Shown here one piece after another: positions 61,358-64,000 of a DNA stretch of 64,000 nucleotides. Every line of letters starts with the position of its first letter. The first letter of the stretch is position 1. This DNA is from an uncultured Alphaproteobacteria bacterium (GTDB lineage: Bacteria; Pseudomonadota; Alphaproteobacteria; UBA11222): assembly GCA_947258435.1 (NCBI GenBank), contig CAMYID010000016.1, forward strand, positions 143,684 through 207,683, written 5' to 3'. The notes beneath the pieces were generated by a model. That model saw only the letters and a program-made list of their open reading frames with translations, did no database searches and was not told the DNA's origin. The translations under genes and the position numbers were made by a program.

Positions 61358-62101
61358 ATGGGAATGGAAATGGCAGTTGTAAACGCGGACTCGCTCAAGA
61401 GCCGGAGCAGACCGACAACAATATTGATCATTGCCGCTTTGCTGGCCTTGTGTATGCCGGCCGCTGCGCTGGAAGTTGGCGACGATGTTCAGGATTCCGT
61501 GACGATTGGCGGATTTACGGTACCGCTGCCGCCGGGTGTTTGGACAGTCTATTATGTTACTGAATCTGCTGATCCCGACTTTCCAACCGCAAAGCTTGGA
61601 CTGATCTTGCCACGGGGGAAAATTGTCCGGCAGGCAATGTATATCCGGGCGGCGCGGGCCACCCGGCATACGGGTTTCAAGCCCTATCCCTATTGCGAGC
61701 GGCCCTATTACTTTTTTGAAGAAACCCGGTCCAATCAGGCGGGCAATATTCAGCAATGCTGGCATATGCGGGCCGAGGCATTGACCGGCGACGGGGAATC
61801 TTCCGAACGCTATGCGTCATTGCTCGAAATGAGCAAACGCAACGGCTATTTCCTGCCTTTGACGATGATCGGCGCACGCTATCATTTTGCCAATCGCAGT
61901 AAGACATTGCGGGTATCGGTTGGCTGGAATCCCGATGCGATCCTGCGCGCGCCCGAAAGCAAGAAAGTGTGGCGCTTCGAAGATTGGACAGCCGATGCCA
62001 TCGTGGCGGATCCGCGCAAGAAAGTCATTATGACCAAATTCAAGAAATGGTCGCAGGATTGGCTGCCGGACATTGAAAATGCATTTGACCAATCCAGATA
62101 G
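61358..62101 (+). CDS. exported protein of unknown function in the TPS locus
   Basis: A 247-residue protein with a signal peptide (TTILIIAALLALCMPAAA, about 20-37; cleavage near ALE). The mature part has VTIGGFTVPLPPGVWTVYYVTES, cysteine-containing GFKPYPYCERPYYFFEE and QQCWHMRAEAL. I recognise no named family. Three ATGs (61358, 61364, 61370) could start it. The 32- and 18-base gaps to its neighbours indicate one operon, so it is probably a periplasmic or secreted accessory of the two-partner system. Confidence 0.8.
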   Translation: MGMEMAVVNADSLKSRSRPTTILIIAALLALCMPAAALEVGDDVQDSVTIGGFTVPLPPGVWTVYYVTESADPDFPTAKLGLILPRGKIVRQAMYIRAARATRHTGFKPYPYCERPYYFFEETRSNQAGNIQQCWHMRAEALTGDGESSERYASLLEMSKRNGYFLPLTMIGARYHFANRSKTLRVSVGWNPDAILRAPESKKVWRFEDWTADAIVADPRKKVIMTKFKKWSQDWLPDIENAFDQSR

Positions 62102-62119
62102 CCAGGACGCTTTTCAAGT

Positions 62120-63826
62120 ATGAACATATCCATTCGCAGAATGCGCTGTGTCGCGGCTATAGGATTTGCCGTCCTGTTATGTACAGATTCGCAGGACTTT
62201 GCGGCTTACGCACAACAACTTCCCGGCAGTGTCGAACCGGGGCGGATCGAGAAGCGCTTCGAGACGCCGCAAATGCCCCGCGCGGTACCCGAACCGCTGC
62301 TGCCGCCCGGTGACGATCCGCTGCCACCTGAAGAAGCAAACAAGGTCCAGTTCCAACTGAATGAAATCAAGCTGATCGGCAATACGGTTTTTGGCAATCT
62401 TGAATTGTCGCAATTCTATCAGGAACATCTCGGACAGCAGATTACGCTTGGGACCTTGTATAAAATCTCCAAGGCGATCGCGACGCATTACCGCAATAAC
62501 GGCTATGTTCTCAGTCGTGCCATGCCGCCTGCCCAGCGGGTGGAAAATGGCGTTGTCGCCATTGAAATCATTGAAGGTTTCATCGCGACCGTGGAACTGG
62601 AAGGAACGATTGAAGGCAACCGGGAACTGATCGAATCCTATGCGAAAAAAATCCTGGCCTCGGTACCGCTGAATAACAAGACACTGGAACGGTATGTCCT
62701 GTTGATCAATGACTTGCCTGGCATCCGCGCGAAAGCGGTGCTTATCCCCTCATTCGAAACCAAAGGCGCCTCCGACCTCATCCTGCAGGTCGCCGAAGAC
62801 CGCTGGGATGTCACCGGCACAATCGACAATCGCGGGACCGAATTTGTCGGCCCGGGACAAGTGCAGCTCAGCGGCGGACTGAATAACTTTCTGGGGCAGT
62901 TTGAAAGGCTTTCGGGTCAATCCATTGTGACACAGGATACCGATGAGCTGAAATATCTGCAGCTTGGCTACACACAGCCGATCGGGACAGAGGGCACAAC
63001 GCTCAGCCTGTCGGGCAATATCAGCTGGTCATCGCCGGGCTCCAACCTCAAGCAGTTCGATGTGGAGGGGCAGAACCGCGCGCTGACGCTTGCGGCAAGC
63101 CACCCGGTCATCCGCACCCGGCGCAAGAACCTGTCGGTCCGCGGCGCGCTGAATTACAAGAATTCCTCGACAGATCTGCGGGACAATTTATTGTCGGAAG
63201 ACCGTATCCGCGCCGCGCGCATTGGTATTTCAGGTGATGTGGTCGACAAATTTCGCGGGATCAGCCTTGTTGATATCGAGCTGAGCCAGGGGCTTGATAT
63301 TCTCAATGCATCGGACTCCGGCAATGCGCGCCGCACACGGGCGAGCGGTCGGCCCGATTTCACCAAAATCACCATGAATCTCGTCCGCGTTCAGCAAATC
63401 AAGGGCCCCTTCCGGGCAATTCTGGGCGCAACCGGCCAGTATGCCTTCTCACAGGTCTTTGCGTCAGAGGAATTCGGGATCGGCGGCGTCCCGTTTGGCC
63501 GCGCCTATGATCCGTCCGAATATACCGGCGACCATGGCATCGCCTATCGGATCGAAGGGCAATATGCGGTGCCATTTGAAAGTTCCTATCTGCGCTCGCT
63601 GCAGCTTTACAGCTTCTACGATAACGGATCGGTCTGGCGGATCGATCACACCACCCGCGAAGCCCGCGCATCTGCCGCATCAGCCGGACTTGGGGCACGC
63701 TTTAACGTCATGAACAGGGTATCGGGTTATATGGAAGTGGCCGACCCGCTGACCGGCAGTGTTGCCACCCGTGGCGATCATGGCCGTAAGCCACGCTTCT
63801 TCTTCAGCCTGTCCGCAACACTCTAA
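62120..63826 (+). CDS. TpsB outer-membrane transporter (ShlB/FhaC/HecB family)
   Basis: A 568-residue two-partner secretion transporter: N-terminal signal region, a proline-rich linker (about 60-75), POTRA_2 domain about 76-150 (VQFQLNEIKLIGNTVFG and ATHYRNNGYVLSRAMPP), a second POTRA-like segment (GVVAIEIIEGFIATVELEG), and a 16-strand beta barrel (about 235-568). The barrel has the TpsB motifs GRAYDPSEYTGDHGIAYRIEGQ and SAGLGARFNVMN. It carries an unfolded TpsA protein across the outer membrane. The TpsA-like gene begins 17 bases after it. Confidence 0.93.
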   Translation: MNISIRRMRCVAAIGFAVLLCTDSQDFAAYAQQLPGSVEPGRIEKRFETPQMPRAVPEPLLPPGDDPLPPEEANKVQFQLNEIKLIGNTVFGNLELSQFYQEHLGQQITLGTLYKISKAIATHYRNNGYVLSRAMPPAQRVENGVVAIEIIEGFIATVELEGTIEGNRELIESYAKKILASVPLNNKTLERYVLLINDLPGIRAKAVLIPSFETKGASDLILQVAEDRWDVTGTIDNRGTEFVGPGQVQLSGGLNNFLGQFERLSGQSIVTQDTDELKYLQLGYTQPIGTEGTTLSLSGNISWSSPGSNLKQFDVEGQNRALTLAASHPVIRTRRKNLSVRGALNYKNSSTDLRDNLLSEDRIRAARIGISGDVVDKFRGISLVDIELSQGLDILNASDSGNARRTRASGRPDFTKITMNLVRVQQIKGPFRAILGATGQYAFSQVFASEEFGIGGVPFGRAYDPSEYTGDHGIAYRIEGQYAVPFESSYLRSLQLYSFYDNGSVWRIDHTTREARASAASAGLGARFNVMNRVSGYMEVADPLTGSVATRGDHGRKPRFFFSLSATL

Positions 63827-63843
63827 ATGCAGAAAAACTTGTC

Positions 63844-64000
63844 ATGGCGATAATTGGCAAAAAACTACGCAACCGCACGATATTATCGGGTTTACCGCTT
63901 GGTTTTGCGTTTTTTTCGGGTGCGGCGCATGCATTGCCGCAGGATGGGGTTGTGGCGGCGGGTGCGGCGACGATCACCGAACATGGCGGTGAGCGTCTGA
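63844..64000 (+). CDS. TpsA-type exoprotein (haemagglutinin activity domain), N-terminal fragment
   Basis: Only 52 codons are in the window; the gene continues beyond base 64000. It starts with an extended signal peptide (MAIIGKKLRNRTILSGLPLGFAFFSGAAHA by reading) and the first residues of a TPS domain: LPQDGVVAAGAATITEHGG, which matches the usual LPxGGxVxAGxATI opening. It is the secreted partner of the TpsB just upstream, likely a large adhesin or haemolysin-like protein. No ribosome site is obvious before the ATG at 63844. Confidence 0.85.
   Translation, partial: MAIIGKKLRNRTILSGLPLGFAFFSGAAHALPQDGVVAAGAATITEHGGERL

Noticed and set aside
1..64000. Search for tRNA genes, CRISPR arrays, insertion sequences and phage genes
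   Set aside because: Scanning the gaps by eye I found no T-loop/CCA-ended cloverleaf, no regularly spaced repeats and no transposase or integrase motifs; a tRNAscan or ISfinder run would be decisive.

Overview
The window is a gene-dense (about 90% coding), GC-rich chromosomal segment of an alphaproteobacterium. The group is indicated by a GcrA cell-cycle regulator (20956-21486), a class A RNase P RNA (4514-4906), a CysI/DUF934/DUF2849 sulfite-reduction operon, and protein styles typical of aerobic heterotrophic Alphaproteobacteria. I cannot fix the order or genus. I see no tRNA, CRISPR array, transposase or phage gene.

Layout. 1-6.1 kb: partial 5-oxoprolinase, DjlA-like co-chaperone, EamA exporter, peptidoglycan amidase, rnpB and an orphan histidine kinase, followed by a very AT-rich gap. 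6.4-15 kb: a catabolic island between two TetR genes. It holds BadI (2-ketocyclohexanecarboxyl-CoA hydrolase), an acyl-CoA dehydrogenase with Asp instead of Glu at the usual catalytic position, a crotonase, a BadH-like dehydrogenase and a Rieske oxygenase, then BASS and MFS transporters; this looks like alicyclic-acid (cyclohexanecarboxylate-type) degradation. 15-21.5 kb: a cobalamin-riboswitch-controlled CbiM-family protein, a CaiB/BaiF CoA-transferase plus Pit phosphate transporter behind a Pho-box-like site, a MATE exporter and gcrA with a DnaA box upstream. 21.9-26.8 kb: two paralogous ABC-2 permeases without an ATPase, flanking an iron-type alcohol dehydrogenase and DUF1826 gene that sit behind a Zur-box-like palindrome. 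26.8-33.3 kb: the sulfite reductase operon, then an SsuABC/ThiYXZ-type importer whose permease is separated from its ATPase and binding protein by two opposite-strand genes.

33.3-45.5 kb: FAH-family hydrolase, aldehyde dehydrogenase and an acetolactate-synthase-like TPP enzyme ending in a clear terminator. Then comes a second Pho-box-like site in front of a CHAD-domain protein and a ParA/MinD-type ATPase, which meet a convergent CYTH phosphatase, NUDIX and DksA-like set. Three tandem MFS paralogues follow. 45.6-58 kb: a second catabolic island on the minus strand (a paired acyl-CoA dehydrogenase of apparent alpha2beta2 type, FadD, ABM, MFS, HIBADH-like, two SDRs, GNAT, CMD family), with cobQ and cobP embedded in it. 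58-64 kb: a conserved small protein, DUF4389 protein, rhomboid protease, and at the end a FecR-domain protein, an unknown exported protein, a TpsB outer-membrane transporter and the start of its TpsA exoprotein.

Three threads link the region: CoA-ester catabolism with dedicated transport and TetR control; phosphate/polyphosphate (two Pho-like boxes, Pit, CHAD, CYTH); and metal or cofactor economy (Zur-like box with Fe-ADH/DUF1826, B12 riboswitch, cobQ/cobP). Functional claims rest on motifs read by eye. The regulatory boxes are candidate sites, not proven ones.
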